The notes under the pieces were generated by a model. That model was not told the DNA's origin. It saw only the letters and a program-made list of their open reading frames with translations, and searched no databases. Source: Alkalispirochaeta americana (GTDB lineage: Bacteria; Spirochaetota; Spirochaetia; DSM-27196; Alkalispirochaetaceae). Taken from it: a DNA stretch of 64,000 nucleotides. Below, piece by piece: positions 52,144-62,130 of the stretch (position 1 is the first letter of the stretch; each line of letters begins with the position of its first letter). The position numbers and the translations under genes are program-made. Location: assembly GCF_900156105.1 (NCBI RefSeq), contig NZ_FTMS01000004.1:124001-188000 (forward strand), read 5' to 3'.

Positions 52144-52734
52144 ATGGCAAAAACCGGACGCCGGCGTCAGGACCATCTGGCCCGGAAAGCGCAGTCTCAG
52201 GGTTATCACGCCCGGAGCGTATACAAGCTGGAGGCGATCCAGAAAAAACACCGTCTCCTCTCTCCGGGGAAAAAGGTCCTCGATCTTGGCGCGGCTCCCG
52301 GATCGTGGACGCAGTACGCCCTGGAAGTCGCCGGCGCGGGTCATGTCCTTGCTGTGGATCTTCAGGAGATGGCCCTGGCAGGAGCGACCTGTCTTCAGGG
52401 GGATTTCACCGCCCCCGCTCTTGCTGAAGCGATTTCTGCCTGGGGTCCGTTTCAGACGGTCCTCAGCGATGCAGCCCCGGCAACAACGGGGAACCGGCTT
52501 ATCGATACGGGGCGATCCGAGGCGCTGGTAGAGTCCATTCTGGATTATCTGCCGCAGTGGTTGTCGTCCCGGGGAAACTTCGCTGCAAAGATCTTCCAGG
52601 GAGGTGGAGAACAGGCCCTGCTCGGACAGCTCCGGCAGAGGTTTTCCTCGGCCGCTTTGTATCGACCCGAGGCGGTGCGGCGCGAGTCCTTCGAGGCCTA
52701 TTTGATCGGCATCGGCTACGGGGGTGCCGGGTGA
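52144..52734 (+). CDS. rlmE: 23S rRNA 2'-O-methyltransferase RlmE (FtsJ/RrmJ)
   Basis: 196 residues from the ATG at 52144. SAM-binding motif VLDLGAAPGSWTQY and the catalytic K-D-K-E tetrad are visible: K in RSVYKLEAI, D in LSDAAPATTGN, K in AAKIFQGG, E in SFEAYLIG. It methylates the A-loop uridine (U2552 in E. coli). TACCTT ends six bases before the ATG, again without a ribosome site. The next gene starts within its stop (GTGA). Confidence 0.9.
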   Translation: MAKTGRRRQDHLARKAQSQGYHARSVYKLEAIQKKHRLLSPGKKVLDLGAAPGSWTQYALEVAGAGHVLAVDLQEMALAGATCLQGDFTAPALAEAISAWGPFQTVLSDAAPATTGNRLIDTGRSEALVESILDYLPQWLSSRGNFAAKIFQGGGEQALLGQLRQRFSSAALYRPEAVRRESFEAYLIGIGYGGAG

Positions 52735-53528
52735 TTTTCGCGGCGCAGAAGATCATCGCCCGGCTCTTTTTCCCGGTCCCTCTCTTCTTCTGGATCTCCC
52801 TGGCGGCCTGGATTGCCCTGCGGGGCGGGAGGCGGCGCCTTGCCCGCGGGCTGACTGCCGGCGCAGTGGTATGGCTGTTTCTGATTTCCTGGGATCCTGT
52901 TGGTGAGTTCCTGTTGGGAACGTTGGAGAATCCCTTTACCACCCTGGAAGAGATCCCTGCTGACACGGATATTGTGGTGGTCCTGGGGGGCGGATCCCAT
53001 TTCCGGGAGGATAGAACCGGCGCAGCGCGGCTCAGCCGAAGCTCCCAGGGAAGAGTTCTGGAAGGAATCCGCCTTGTTTCGGGAGGCCGTGACGATGATA
53101 GACGGCCGCTCCTTGTGTTTACCGGAGATTCACCCCGAGATGGTCCCGCTATGGCCTTCGTGGCTGGAGAGACAGCTCGTGCCCTGGGCGTTCCCGGGGA
53201 GCAGGTGATAATGCTCGAGAAAACGTATAATACCCGCCAGGAGGCCCGGGCCGTCCGCCGATTTCTTGAGGAGTCCTCCGGCTGGGGCAACGAAGCGAAG
53301 GGGCCGAACGGGAGGGTTGTGCTGGTGACAAGCGCCTGCCATATGCTCAGGTCAAAAGCTCTCTTTCAGCGTGAGGGAATCGATCCTGTGCCTGCTCCGG
53401 CCCAGTACCTGACGGATCAGGGTTCGCTGAGTCCCTGGAGCTTTTTTCCTTCGGCCTCGGCCCTGGAGAAGACGGAGCGGTTTTTCTACGAGGTTTTGGG
53501 GTTGCTGTGGATGGGCATGACCAGGTGA
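52731..53528 (+). CDS. DUF218/YdcF-ElyC-type membrane protein
   Basis: 265 residues from a GTG overlapping the rlmE stop (GTGA). Two N-terminal membrane helices (LFFPVPLFFWISLAAWIAL and GLTAGAVVWLFLISW) precede a DUF218 domain: DIVVVLGGG, EGIRLVSGG, and VTSACHMLRSKALFQREG. SanA/ElyC relatives affect envelope and peptidoglycan-precursor metabolism in E. coli; enzymatic activity is unknown. Confidence 0.85.
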   Translation: MIFAAQKIIARLFFPVPLFFWISLAAWIALRGGRRRLARGLTAGAVVWLFLISWDPVGEFLLGTLENPFTTLEEIPADTDIVVVLGGGSHFREDRTGAARLSRSSQGRVLEGIRLVSGGRDDDRRPLLVFTGDSPRDGPAMAFVAGETARALGVPGEQVIMLEKTYNTRQEARAVRRFLEESSGWGNEAKGPNGRVVLVTSACHMLRSKALFQREGIDPVPAPAQYLTDQGSLSPWSFFPSASALEKTERFFYEVLGLLWMGMTR

Positions 53529-53589
53529 TGGGGCGGGTCATGAGCAGTCGTGGCAGAAGAGCAGGAAATACAAAGGAAAGTGAGACCAT

Positions 53590-55470
53590 ATGAAAGCGCA
53601 TAGGCCTGAACATACAAAAGGCGAACACAAAAAACGAGAACACAAAAAACGAGAACACAAGAAAGAAGACGAGAAAAACCCGATAAGCAAAGTTTTATCC
53701 CTCCTCTCACCAAAAGAACAGCGGCGGTTGGTGTTTTTGTGTTTTGGCATCGTCCTTCTTGCTCTTGTCGAAGTTGTGGGTGTCGGTTCTATCGGACCTT
53801 TTCTTGCGGTTGTTACAAATCCCTCTGTCATCCGCACGAACCCCTATTTGCAGTGGGCCTATCGGGTCTTCGGGTTTTCCAACGACGCTCAATTTGTGGT
53901 CGCCATCGGGTTAGCTGTGATTGCCTTCACCGTTTTGCGGAATATTATTGCTGCTGTGGTGCGTTACGCCGAGATCCGTTTTGGGCAAATGCGGGCTCAC
54001 TCGATATCAACCCGGTTGCTGGCGCGGTACCTTTCGCAGCCCTATGCCTTTTTCTTGAATCGCAACTCCTCTGAGCTGACCCGGAACATTCTGGGAGAGG
54101 TTCAGGAGACGGTTAAAAACTTTCTGATTCCCCTGCTGGAGTGTCTCACCAAATCGGTGATTACCCTCTCGATCCTGATTTTCCTGATTCTTCTGGATCC
54201 TCTCGTTGCTGCCGTGATGACCCTTGCTCTGGGAGGTGTCTATGGGAGCGTCTATGCGGTAACCCGGATGAGACTGTTCAGAATTGGACAATTGCGGCTG
54301 GAGGCAAACAAGCGGCGGTTCCAGGTGGTGAGTGAGGTTCTGGGCGGAATCAAGGATGCAAAGCTCATGGGAAAAGAGAACGTTTTTCTTGATGAATACA
54401 AGAAGCCCTCCCGGAAAATAGCCCGCTTTGTGACCCTGAAAACTGTCTATGGAAGCCTTCCGAAATATGTCCTGGATAGCATCGTTTTTTCCATGATCAT
54501 TCTGGTGGTCCTCTGGTTTATCCATGATTCGGGAGACCTGGAAGGCGCGGTGGCGATGGTCAGCATCTATGCTGTAGCAGGATATCGGCTGATGCCGACG
54601 CTGGACGCTTTGTACAAGAACATTGCCAAGTTGAGAGGAAGTCAGCCGGCGGTGGAGTTGATCTATCGGGAACTCATGAGCAACCCCGATGCAGGCTTTT
54701 TGGGCCCGAAAACTGCGCCCCCCCGAATGAGTCTGGACCAGGCGATTTCCCTGGAAACGGTCTGTTTTTCCTATCCCGGAGCGGAGACAGAGGTTCTGAA
54801 AGATCTCACGATCACAATAGAAAAAAACACAACTGTTGGTTTTGTGGGCCCCACAGGATGCGGGAAGACAACCACTGTTGATATTATTCTGGGGTTGCTT
54901 TCACCCGCATCGGGTCAACTATGCGTTGATGGCGTAGAGATTACTCCCGAGAACGTTCGCAACTGGCAGGCTGGTGTGGGCTACGTTCCACAGCACATTT
55001 ATTTAAGCGATGATACGATTGCCCGGAATATTGCTTTTGGTGTGCCCCACAAACAAATCGATCCCGATCGACTTCAGCGTGCTGCAGAGACGGCAAACCT
55101 CTTGAGCTTTATACAGGAGGAGTTGCCCCAGGGATTTGATACGCTTGTGGGTGAACGGGGAGTCCGTCTCTCGGGGGGCCAGCGGCAGCGGATTGGAATC
55201 GCCCGTGCGGTATATCACGATCCGGCGGTGCTGGTGATGGACGAGGCAACAAGCGCCCTTGATAATGTGACTGAAGCCCAAGTCATGACGGCTATCGATA
55301 ATCTCTCGCACAAAAAAACGATCCTTCTCATTGCGCACCGTATAAGCACCGTCAGGAATTGTGACAACATTGTGCTGATGGACAAAGGGGTTGTTGTTGC
55401 TCAAGGGGCGTATGACCACCTCCTGGCGACAAGTCCGGACTTTCTGAAGATTGTCGAGGCCAGAACGTGA
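53590..55470 (+). CDS. ABC exporter (PglK/MsbA-like flippase)
   Basis: 626 residues. Six membrane helices (about 45-330) are fused to an ATPase with Walker A GPTGCGKTT, signature LSGGQRQR and DEATSALD. The membrane part (IRFGQMRAHSISTRLLARYLSQPYAFFL) resembles PglK, which flips lipid-linked oligosaccharides. The N-terminus is a Lys/His/Glu-rich cytoplasmic tail with EHKKR repeats made by a 15-base tandem repeat. Its base composition there is A-rich compared with neighbours. Substrate unknown. Confidence 0.88.
   Translation: MKAHRPEHTKGEHKKREHKKREHKKEDEKNPISKVLSLLSPKEQRRLVFLCFGIVLLALVEVVGVGSIGPFLAVVTNPSVIRTNPYLQWAYRVFGFSNDAQFVVAIGLAVIAFTVLRNIIAAVVRYAEIRFGQMRAHSISTRLLARYLSQPYAFFLNRNSSELTRNILGEVQETVKNFLIPLLECLTKSVITLSILIFLILLDPLVAAVMTLALGGVYGSVYAVTRMRLFRIGQLRLEANKRRFQVVSEVLGGIKDAKLMGKENVFLDEYKKPSRKIARFVTLKTVYGSLPKYVLDSIVFSMIILVVLWFIHDSGDLEGAVAMVSIYAVAGYRLMPTLDALYKNIAKLRGSQPAVELIYRELMSNPDAGFLGPKTAPPRMSLDQAISLETVCFSYPGAETEVLKDLTITIEKNTTVGFVGPTGCGKTTTVDIILGLLSPASGQLCVDGVEITPENVRNWQAGVGYVPQHIYLSDDTIARNIAFGVPHKQIDPDRLQRAAETANLLSFIQEELPQGFDTLVGERGVRLSGGQRQRIGIARAVYHDPAVLVMDEATSALDNVTEAQVMTAIDNLSHKKTILLIAHRISTVRNCDNIVLMDKGVVVAQGAYDHLLATSPDFLKIVEART
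53623..53667 (+). repeat. 15-base tandem repeat at the ABC exporter N-terminus
   Basis: GAACACAAAAAACGA is present in two exact copies (53623-53637, 53638-53652) and a diverged third (53653-53667), encoding EHKKR-EHKKR-EHKKE. Units of 15 keep the frame. Confidence 0.8.
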
Positions 55471-55535
55471 TCGACATGGTTTGAAGGGATCGCCGAAAGA
55501 CCTGACCTGACGAGAGCTGAAAAAGGAGCGACTTT

Positions 55536-57368
55536 GTGTACATCACTCTGGCGATACTGGTATTGATCTTTCTGTTCCTTGCCTTCGATGTGGCGGGGGC
55601 TGACATGGTCTTCGGTGCGGCGCTGATTCTTCTTCTGTTTACAGGGGTTCTTGCACCCCGGGAGGCCCTGGCGGGGTTTTCCAACAAGGGAATGGCCACG
55701 GTGGGACTTCTGTTCATCGTCAGCCGCGCCGTGGAGAATACCGGAATCTTTCAGGCGATTGCCCACTGGTTTCTTTCGGGGGAGCGAGCTTCTCGGGAAG
55801 GTTCGTCCCTCACCCGGGAAAAAGGCCAGGCTTCCCTGCCGGTGCTCATGGTAAAGATGATGGCTCCTGTGACATTTCTTTCGGCCTTTTTGAACAATAC
55901 TCCCATTGTGACGATTTTTGCTCCCACCATAAAGAACTGGGCTACGGCGAAGCGTCTCCCGGTCAGCAAGTTCCTGATTCCTCTCTCCTACGCGTCTATC
56001 TTCGGGGGGATCTGCACGCTTATCGGGACCAGCACAAACCTGGTAGTGCACGGACTGATGCTTCAGAATGGTCTTGAGGGGCTGGGTTTTTTTGAAGTAG
56101 CCCGGGCGGGCCTTCCCATCGCGGTGGTGGGGTATCTCTATCTGTTCTTCCTGGGGCAGCGTCTCTTGCCCAATCGACAGGATGTGCTCTCCGAGCTGGA
56201 TGAGGATCCCCGGGAATATTTTATCGAGATGATTGTCCCGGCCGAGTCTCCCCTGATCGGAAAGACCATCGAACAGGCCCAGCTTCGAAGTCTCCAGGGG
56301 GTGTACCTCACAAGTATTGAACGGGACGGGACCTACCTGGCCCCAATCACCCCCGATCGGCGTCTTGCTCCGGGAGACCGGCTCTTTTTTGCAGGAAGAA
56401 CCGACGGTGTCTCCGATTTGATGACGCGCCGGGGGTTGTTGCCGGTGGATCAGGAGACGCTGGCGGTTGACACCCGGGCGATTCGGCGTCACCTGGTGGA
56501 GGTCGTTGTGTCCAGCACCTCTCCTGTTCTGGGCCGCTCTGTCCGGGATGCCAATTTTCGAAGCCGCTACGATGCCGCCGTGGTGGCGGTGAGCAGGAAA
56601 GGTGAACGAGTGAATACCCGCCTGGGGGATGTAACGCTCCATCCCGGGGATACCCTGGTGTTACTTGCCCGGGGAGGATTTGTGCGACGCTACCGGTTTT
56701 CCCGGGATTTCTTTCTGGTTAGCCCGGTAGAGAAGATCACCCCTCCGGCGACCAGAAAAGGTGTCTTTGCCCTGGCCACGGTGACAACCATGATCCTTCT
56801 TTCCGCTTTTGGAGGATTTCTTCCGGAGCTGGGAGGCAACAGAATAGATATGTTTTACGCGGCTGCCGGCGCGGCCCTGGTTCTGGTGGCAGGAAAGGTT
56901 ATCTCCCCCGAGGAAGCCCGGGAGGCGATCCGGTGGGATGTCCTGATCACGATCGCTGCTGCCTTTGGTGTGAGTCAGGCCTTGATAAACAGTGGAACCG
57001 CCGAAATGATCAGTCGCGGGATGGTGAATCTTTTTGCCCCCTTTGGTACAGTGGGAGCCGTGGCGGCGGTGTACCTGATGACCTGTCTCTTTACGGAGTT
57101 GATTACCAATAATGCTGCGGCAGCGCTGGTGGTTCCCATAGCCTTTGAGGCTGCCCGGTATACGGGAATATCCCCAGTGCCCTTTATGGTCGCCGTTGCC
57201 ATGGGAGCCAGCGCGAGTTTTGCCACTCCCATCGGGTATCAAACCAATTTGATCGTTCAGGGACCGGGAAGCTATCGGTTTCTGGATTTTCTGCGGGTGG
57301 GGATACCCTTGAGTATTCTCACGGCAGCAACGGGTATCACGGCGATCGTCCTGTGGTACGGAGTGTAA
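55536..57368 (+). CDS. SLC13-family (sulfate/anion) permease with two RCK_C domains
   Basis: 610 residues from a GTG behind AAAAGGAGCGACTTT. About 11 membrane helices, with the two DASS helical-hairpin motifs NNTPIVTIF and LITNNAAAALVVP. Between the halves are two TrkA-C/RCK_C domains (about 225-305 and 310-390: GDRLFFAGRTDG and GDTLVLLARGGFV). Such proteins often import sulfate or other anions; the sulfate-activation genes directly downstream support sulfate. Confidence 0.88.
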   Translation: MYITLAILVLIFLFLAFDVAGADMVFGAALILLLFTGVLAPREALAGFSNKGMATVGLLFIVSRAVENTGIFQAIAHWFLSGERASREGSSLTREKGQASLPVLMVKMMAPVTFLSAFLNNTPIVTIFAPTIKNWATAKRLPVSKFLIPLSYASIFGGICTLIGTSTNLVVHGLMLQNGLEGLGFFEVARAGLPIAVVGYLYLFFLGQRLLPNRQDVLSELDEDPREYFIEMIVPAESPLIGKTIEQAQLRSLQGVYLTSIERDGTYLAPITPDRRLAPGDRLFFAGRTDGVSDLMTRRGLLPVDQETLAVDTRAIRRHLVEVVVSSTSPVLGRSVRDANFRSRYDAAVVAVSRKGERVNTRLGDVTLHPGDTLVLLARGGFVRRYRFSRDFFLVSPVEKITPPATRKGVFALATVTTMILLSAFGGFLPELGGNRIDMFYAAAGAALVLVAGKVISPEEAREAIRWDVLITIAAAFGVSQALINSGTAEMISRGMVNLFAPFGTVGAVAAVYLMTCLFTELITNNAAAALVVPIAFEAARYTGISPVPFMVAVAMGASASFATPIGYQTNLIVQGPGSYRFLDFLRVGIPLSILTAATGITAIVLWYGV

Positions 57369-57439
57369 GACGCGTGCCTGGTGCGGCTGCGCTGCAGAAT
57401 GCAAAGAGGCGAATAGAAACGTTCAAGGAGATGCGATAG

Positions 57440-58330
57440 ATGGTACTGGAACGACCTCTTCGGGAAGCGGCCCTGGGGGCAGCTCTGGAAGCGGGGAAGG
57501 AAATCATGGAGGTCTACGGCCGGAACTTTTCCGTCACGGAAAAGGACGACGCATCACCTCTCACCGAGGCTGATACGCGTGCCCATGGGGTTATTGTCCG
57601 GCGTCTGGGAGAGGCCGACCCGGCCATTCCCATCCTGAGCGAAGAGGGAAAGCATCAGCCCTATCAGGAACGATCCCGCTGGACCCGGTTTTGGGTGGTG
57701 GACCCTCTGGACGGGACCAAAGAGTTCATCAAGAAGAACGACGAGTTCACCGTGAACATAGCCCTTTTTCACCGGTCCGGGACGGGGGAGGCTCTTCCCG
57801 TGCTGGGAGTTGTGGTTGCTCCTGCCCTGGAGGTGGCCTACCTGGGGGTGCCCGGGGAAGGCGCCTGGCGCGGATCAACCGATTCCTGGGGGGGCGATCT
57901 GGAGGGGTTTCTCTCCCGGAGCAGCACCCTTCCCGAGGACGGGGCTGGCCGGGGCCGTCCCTACCGGATTGTGGCCAGCCGCTCCCACATGAGTGACGAG
58001 ACTGCGGCGTTCATCGCGGAGCGCCGCCGGGAGCACCCCCTCCTGGAGCTTGTTTCATCGGGAAGTTCCCTGAAAATATGCCGGGTGGCGGAGGGATCAG
58101 CCGACGAGTATCCCCGGTTTGCTCCCACCATGGAGTGGGACACCGCTGCCGGAGATGCCCTGGCCCGGGCTGCCGGGTGCGAGGTCCTGCGATGGGAAGG
58201 GGGCGGTCCTGCGGGACCGCTACGCTATAACAAGGAAGATCTTCTGAATCCCTGGTTTCTCGTGAGAAGCCTCAGGTCCGGATCCGCCCGGCGCGGCGGG
58301 GCCGGTCAGGGACAGGAGAGAAAGGAATAA
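57440..58330 (+). CDS. cysQ: 3'(2'),5'-bisphosphate nucleotidase CysQ
   Basis: 296 residues of the inositol-monophosphatase-like family. Metal-binding WVVDPLDGTKEF and a C-terminal MEWDTAAGDAL motif are clear. CysQ removes the 3'-phosphate from PAP (and PAPS), preventing build-up when PAPS is used. Ends 3 bases before cysD. CAAGGAGATGCG precedes the ATG. Confidence 0.93.
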   Translation: MVLERPLREAALGAALEAGKEIMEVYGRNFSVTEKDDASPLTEADTRAHGVIVRRLGEADPAIPILSEEGKHQPYQERSRWTRFWVVDPLDGTKEFIKKNDEFTVNIALFHRSGTGEALPVLGVVVAPALEVAYLGVPGEGAWRGSTDSWGGDLEGFLSRSSTLPEDGAGRGRPYRIVASRSHMSDETAAFIAERRREHPLLELVSSGSSLKICRVAEGSADEYPRFAPTMEWDTAAGDALARAAGCEVLRWEGGGPAGPLRYNKEDLLNPWFLVRSLRSGSARRGGAGQGQERKE

Positions 58331-58333
58331 ACT

Positions 58334-59245
58334 ATGGCTTCCAACACCTACCAGCGGAACACGCTGGACATTCTCGAATCCGAAGCGATCTACGTTATAC
58401 GCGAGGTAGCTGCCCAGTTTGAGCGGCCGGTGATGCTCTTTTCCGGAGGAAAGGATTCCATCGTCATGTCCTGGCTCGCCCGAAAGGCCTTTTTTCCCGG
58501 GAAGATACCCTTTCCCCTGATGCATATCGATACGGGCCACAACTTTCAGGAGACTCTGCGCTACCGCGACTGGTGGATGACCCAGATTGATGCCCGGATC
58601 ATTGTCCGATCTGTGGAGGATTCGATCCGCCAGGGGCGGGCAAAAGAAGAAGAGGGGCCCAACCCCAGCAGAAATGGCCTGCAAACGGTAACCCTGCTGG
58701 ATGCCCTGAATGAGTTCAAGTTTGATTGCGCCCTGGGGGGCGCTCGAAGGGACGAGGAAAAAGCGCGAGCCAAAGAGCGGTTTTTCAGTTTCCGCGATCG
58801 GTTTGGTCAGTGGGATCCCAAAAATCAGCGCCCCGAGCTGTGGAATCTCTATAACGGAATGAAGCGACCCGGAGAACACCTGCGGGCTTTTCCCATAAGC
58901 AACTGGACAGAGCTGGATGTGTGGCAGTATATCCAGCGCGAAAAGATCGATCTGCCGACCCTCTATTTTACGCATCAGCGAGAGATTATCCGTCGGGACG
59001 GAGTTATCCTCGCCGTGGGTGACTACAACCAGCCCGTTGAGGGCGAAGAGGCAGAAACCGCCTGGGTCCGGTTTCGCACGATCGGCGACATGACCTGCAC
59101 GGGAGCGACCGAGAGCAGGGCCAATACACTGGATGATATCGTCAACGAGATCGCCGCAACCCGGGTAACCGAGAGGGGCGGCCGTGCCGACGACCGCCGC
59201 AGCGAGGCAGCCATGGAAGACCGAAAGAAACAGGGGTATTTCTGA
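58334..59245 (+). CDS. cysD: Sulfate adenylyltransferase subunit 2
   Basis: 303 residues of the PP-loop ATP pyrophosphatase family: [13 protein letters not shown] near the N-terminus, [15 protein letters not shown] and [15 protein letters not shown]. It forms APS from sulfate and ATP with the GTPase CysN. Its stop overlaps the next start (TGATG). Confidence 0.96.
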   Translation: MASNTYQRNTLDILESEAIYVIREVAAQFERPVMLFSGGKDSIVMSWLARKAFFPGKIPFPLMHIDTGHNFQETLRYRDWWMTQIDARIIVRSVEDSIRQGRAKEEEGPNPSRNGLQTVTLLDALNEFKFDCALGGARRDEEKARAKERFFSFRDRFGQWDPKNQRPELWNLYNGMKRPGEHLRAFPISNWTELDVWQYIQREKIDLPTLYFTHQREIIRRDGVILAVGDYNQPVEGEEAETAWVRFRTIGDMTCTGATESRANTLDDIVNEIAATRVTERGGRADDRRSEAAMEDRKKQGYF

Positions 59246-61152
59246 TGAGCAGCAGCACAGGAATTGTAAAAGAGCGGGACCTTCTGCGATTTACCACGGC
59301 CGGGAGTGTCGACGACGGGAAGAGTACGCTGATCGGACGAATTCTCTACGACTCCAAGCAGATTTTTCAGGATCAGATGGAGCAGCTGGAACATTCCAGC
59401 AAGCTTCGGGGCGAGGAAGAGGTGAATCTGGCTCTTCTCACCGATGGGCTCCGGGCGGAGCGGGAGCAGGGAATCACCATCGATGTGGCGTACCGCTATT
59501 TTTCCACGGCACAGCGCAAGTTTATCATCGCCGATACGCCCGGCCACGAGCAGTATACCCGGAACATGGTGACCGGTGCCTCCACGGCAGATCTGGCGAT
59601 CATCCTGATCGACGCACGCCACGGAGTGCTTACCCAGAGCCGCCGCCACGGTATTATCGCCAGTCTGCTGGGAATCCCCCATATTGTGGTCTGCGTGAAC
59701 AAGATGGATCTGGTGGATTATTCCCGGGAGCGTTTTCAGGAGATCGTTGCGGAGTACCAGGAGTTTGTCCAGAAGTTGCAGCTTCGGGATATCACCTTCA
59801 TTCCCGTATCGGCCCTGGTGGGCGATAACGTGGTGAACCGCAGCGAGAAGACCCCCTGGTACAAGGGGGCTCCCTTGCTGGAGTTTCTCGAGACCGTCAC
59901 GATCAGCAGCGACCGGAACCTGGTTGATTTCCGCTTTCCCGTGCAGTACGTGGTCCGTCCGCATCAGGATTTTCGGGGTTTTTCGGGACAGGTTGTCTCG
60001 GGGACGATCGCCCTGGGCGAGGAAGTGGTGGTTCTGCCCAGCATGCACCATTCCCGGGTAAAGAGTATACAGTTCTATGAGCGGGAGCTGACCGAGGCAG
60101 CCGAGGGAGAGTCGGTGATCATCACCCTGGAGGACGAGATCGACATCAGTCGGGGTGATATGATTGTGCGTCGCCGCAACATCCCCGAGGTGGCCCAGGA
60201 GTTCGAGGCAACCCTGGCCTGGATGGACGAGCGATCCTCTCTGGAAGTGGGAACTCCCTATATCATCCAGCACACCACGCGACGAACCCAGGCGATGGTG
60301 GACGACGTACTCTATCAGCTCGACGTGAACAGTCTGCATCGAAACGACTCCGAAACGCTGGCTCTCAATGAGATTGGCCGGGTCAAAATCACGACAGCTT
60401 CGGAACTTTTCTTTGATCCCTACGAACGGAACCGCAGTACTGGCGGGTTCATCCTGATCGATCCCAATGATTTTCGAACCGTCGGGGCGGGCATGATCCG
60501 TTACTCCTCGCGAAGCACCATCGAGGAGCTCAAGCGGGAGGAGCGAAAACATCAGCTGGAACCCCGTCAGTCCACGGATATCCTCTGGGATCCTGGCCTG
60601 GTGGGACCCCAGGACAGGATTCGCCGGAACGGTCATGATCCCCGGTGTATCTGGTTTACGGGCCTCTCCGGGGCCGGGAAGAGCACCATCGCCAAGGAGG
60701 TGGAGAAACGCCTCTTTGACCAGGGGCTTCAGGTGGTTCGGCTGGACGGCGATAACGTGCGCCACGGCCTGAACGGCGATCTGGGCTTCACCCGGGCAGA
60801 CAGGCGGGAAAATATTCGTCGTGTTGGTCACGTGGCGCGGCTCTTCTACGATGCGGGGACTATCGTTCTCTGCACGTTTATTTCTCCCTACCGGGACGAG
60901 CGGTCCTTCGTGCGGAGCCTCTTTCCTGAGGGTGCCTTCTGGGAGGTCCACGTGGATGCCCCCGTCGCCGAGGCGGAACGCCGCGATCCCAAGGGGCTCT
61001 ATCGACGGGCCCGGGCCGGGGAGATCCCCGGGTTCACCGGCGTGGATGCCCCCTACGAGCCTCCCGAGGAGTGTGAGCTTGTGGTGGACACGCACCGCCT
61101 CTCGGTGGACGAGGCGGTGGAACGGGTCATGCAGATTCTGAACGGTTCCTGA
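59245..61152 (+). CDS. cysN: Bifunctional sulfate adenylyltransferase subunit 1 / APS kinase (CysNC)
   Basis: 635 residues. The N-terminal EF-Tu-like GTPase (CysN) has [17 protein letters not shown] and NKMD. The C-terminal APS kinase (CysC, from about residue 455) has Walker [10 protein letters not shown] (472-480) and [15 protein letters not shown]. Together with CysD it converts sulfate to PAPS. There is no cysH or sulfite reductase nearby, so PAPS may feed sulfation instead of, or as well as, cysteine synthesis. Confidence 0.96.
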   Translation: MSSSTGIVKERDLLRFTTAGSVDDGKSTLIGRILYDSKQIFQDQMEQLEHSSKLRGEEEVNLALLTDGLRAEREQGITIDVAYRYFSTAQRKFIIADTPGHEQYTRNMVTGASTADLAIILIDARHGVLTQSRRHGIIASLLGIPHIVVCVNKMDLVDYSRERFQEIVAEYQEFVQKLQLRDITFIPVSALVGDNVVNRSEKTPWYKGAPLLEFLETVTISSDRNLVDFRFPVQYVVRPHQDFRGFSGQVVSGTIALGEEVVVLPSMHHSRVKSIQFYERELTEAAEGESVIITLEDEIDISRGDMIVRRRNIPEVAQEFEATLAWMDERSSLEVGTPYIIQHTTRRTQAMVDDVLYQLDVNSLHRNDSETLALNEIGRVKITTASELFFDPYERNRSTGGFILIDPNDFRTVGAGMIRYSSRSTIEELKREERKHQLEPRQSTDILWDPGLVGPQDRIRRNGHDPRCIWFTGLSGAGKSTIAKEVEKRLFDQGLQVVRLDGDNVRHGLNGDLGFTRADRRENIRRVGHVARLFYDAGTIVLCTFISPYRDERSFVRSLFPEGAFWEVHVDAPVAEAERRDPKGLYRRARAGEIPGFTGVDAPYEPPEECELVVDTHRLSVDEAVERVMQILNGS

Positions 61153-61158
61153 ATGAGG

Positions 61159-61191
61159 CCGGTCTTCCCGGGGATGCCCCGGGAACACCGG
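61159..61191. terminator. Bidirectional hairpin between convergent cysNC and ROK genes
   Basis: TTCCCGGGG/CCCCGGGAA (nine pairs, three-base loop) inside CCGGT/ACCGG, with single mismatches between. No T-run follows on either strand, so it may stop transcription with Rho or act as a processing site. Confidence 0.55.
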
Positions 61192-61197
61192 CAGACC

Positions 61198-62130
61198 TCA
61201 GAGGTGGGCTGCTCCAAAAAGCACCGCCGTGTCCCAGAGCTCTGCCCGCTCCAGGGGAATTTCCCGGAGTTCCGGTATGGAGAGCGCCTCCCGAACCCGT
61301 TCACGGATGGGGTCTACCAGCCAGCGACTCTCGGTGCAGAGCCCCCCGCCGATGACGATCACCTCGGGGGCGACGATGGTAAGGACGCTCACCAGGAGCC
61401 CCGCCACGGCGTCCCGGGCCGATTGCGCCACCTGTCGTGCCAGGGGATCTCCCTGGTCCAGGGCGGCAAAGAGCGTGTAGGTATCCAGTGATTCTTCCCG
61501 AAGCGACGAGGCCATACCCTCCTGGAGAAGCCGTCGGGCAGAGCGCACCATACCGGGGCCGGAGGCCCGTTCGATGATCGTTTCTCCCCTTTCCCTGCCG
61601 AAGAACGTTCCCGGATCTATGGCGTGAACCTCGCCTGCAAGCCCCCGGTACCCGGAAAAAATCTTCCCGTCTATGATCAGCCCCGCACCAACTCCGGTAC
61701 TGAGGGTGATATAGAACATGGACCGGTAGGATTTCCCCTTTCCGTAGAGGGCTTCTCCCAGGGCACCGGCTGTAGCGTCATTCTCAAGCCGTACTGGAGC
61801 CTCCAATTGCTCTTCCAGGGCGGTTACAACGGGGAAATTTTCCCACTCGGGGAGGTTGGGAAGTTTCAGAAAACGGCCCGCTCTGGAATCGAGGGGACCC
61901 GGTGCGCCCACGCCCACACGATCGATGGCGGTTCCCGTGAGGGAGGCCGTTTGAAGGGTCGCGGTAATCTGCTCAACCAGTTCCCGGGGATCCCGGGGTG
62001 TGGGAAACCGGGCGATCTGATGGACCTGATCGTTCTCGAAGCGGGCCACCACCGTTTTTGTGGCCCCGATATCTACTGCTGCGACGGGCTTGTCTGCCCC
62101 CTGGGTTCTCTTGATGGTGCTATCAGCCAA
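61198..62130 (-). CDS. ROK-family protein (glucokinase-like, zinc motif lost)
   Basis: 310 residues from a TTG at 62130, supported by AAGGAGTACCAC. N-terminal phosphate-binding VDIGATKTVVA and GAPGPLDSRAG, then LENDATAGALGEA with the catalytic Asp region. The usual ROK zinc motif CGCGxxGCxE after GxAGE is replaced by GLAGEVHAIDPGTFFGRERGE, which has no cysteines. It is probably a cytoplasmic sugar kinase or sensor and lacks a DNA-binding domain. It overlaps the GRE activase gene by 8 bases. Confidence 0.85.
   Translation of the reverse strand: MADSTIKRTQGADKPVAAVDIGATKTVVARFENDQVHQIARFPTPRDPRELVEQITATLQTASLTGTAIDRVGVGAPGPLDSRAGRFLKLPNLPEWENFPVVTALEEQLEAPVRLENDATAGALGEALYGKGKSYRSMFYITLSTGVGAGLIIDGKIFSGYRGLAGEVHAIDPGTFFGRERGETIIERASGPGMVRSARRLLQEGMASSLREESLDTYTLFAALDQGDPLARQVAQSARDAVAGLLVSVLTIVAPEVIVIGGGLCTESRWLVDPIRERVREALSIPELREIPLERAELWDTAVLFGAAHL

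Noticed and set aside
59023-61188. 721-codon open frame on the minus strand opposite cysD and cysNC
   Set aside because: It is antisense to cysNC, whose GTPase and APS-kinase motifs are unambiguous.
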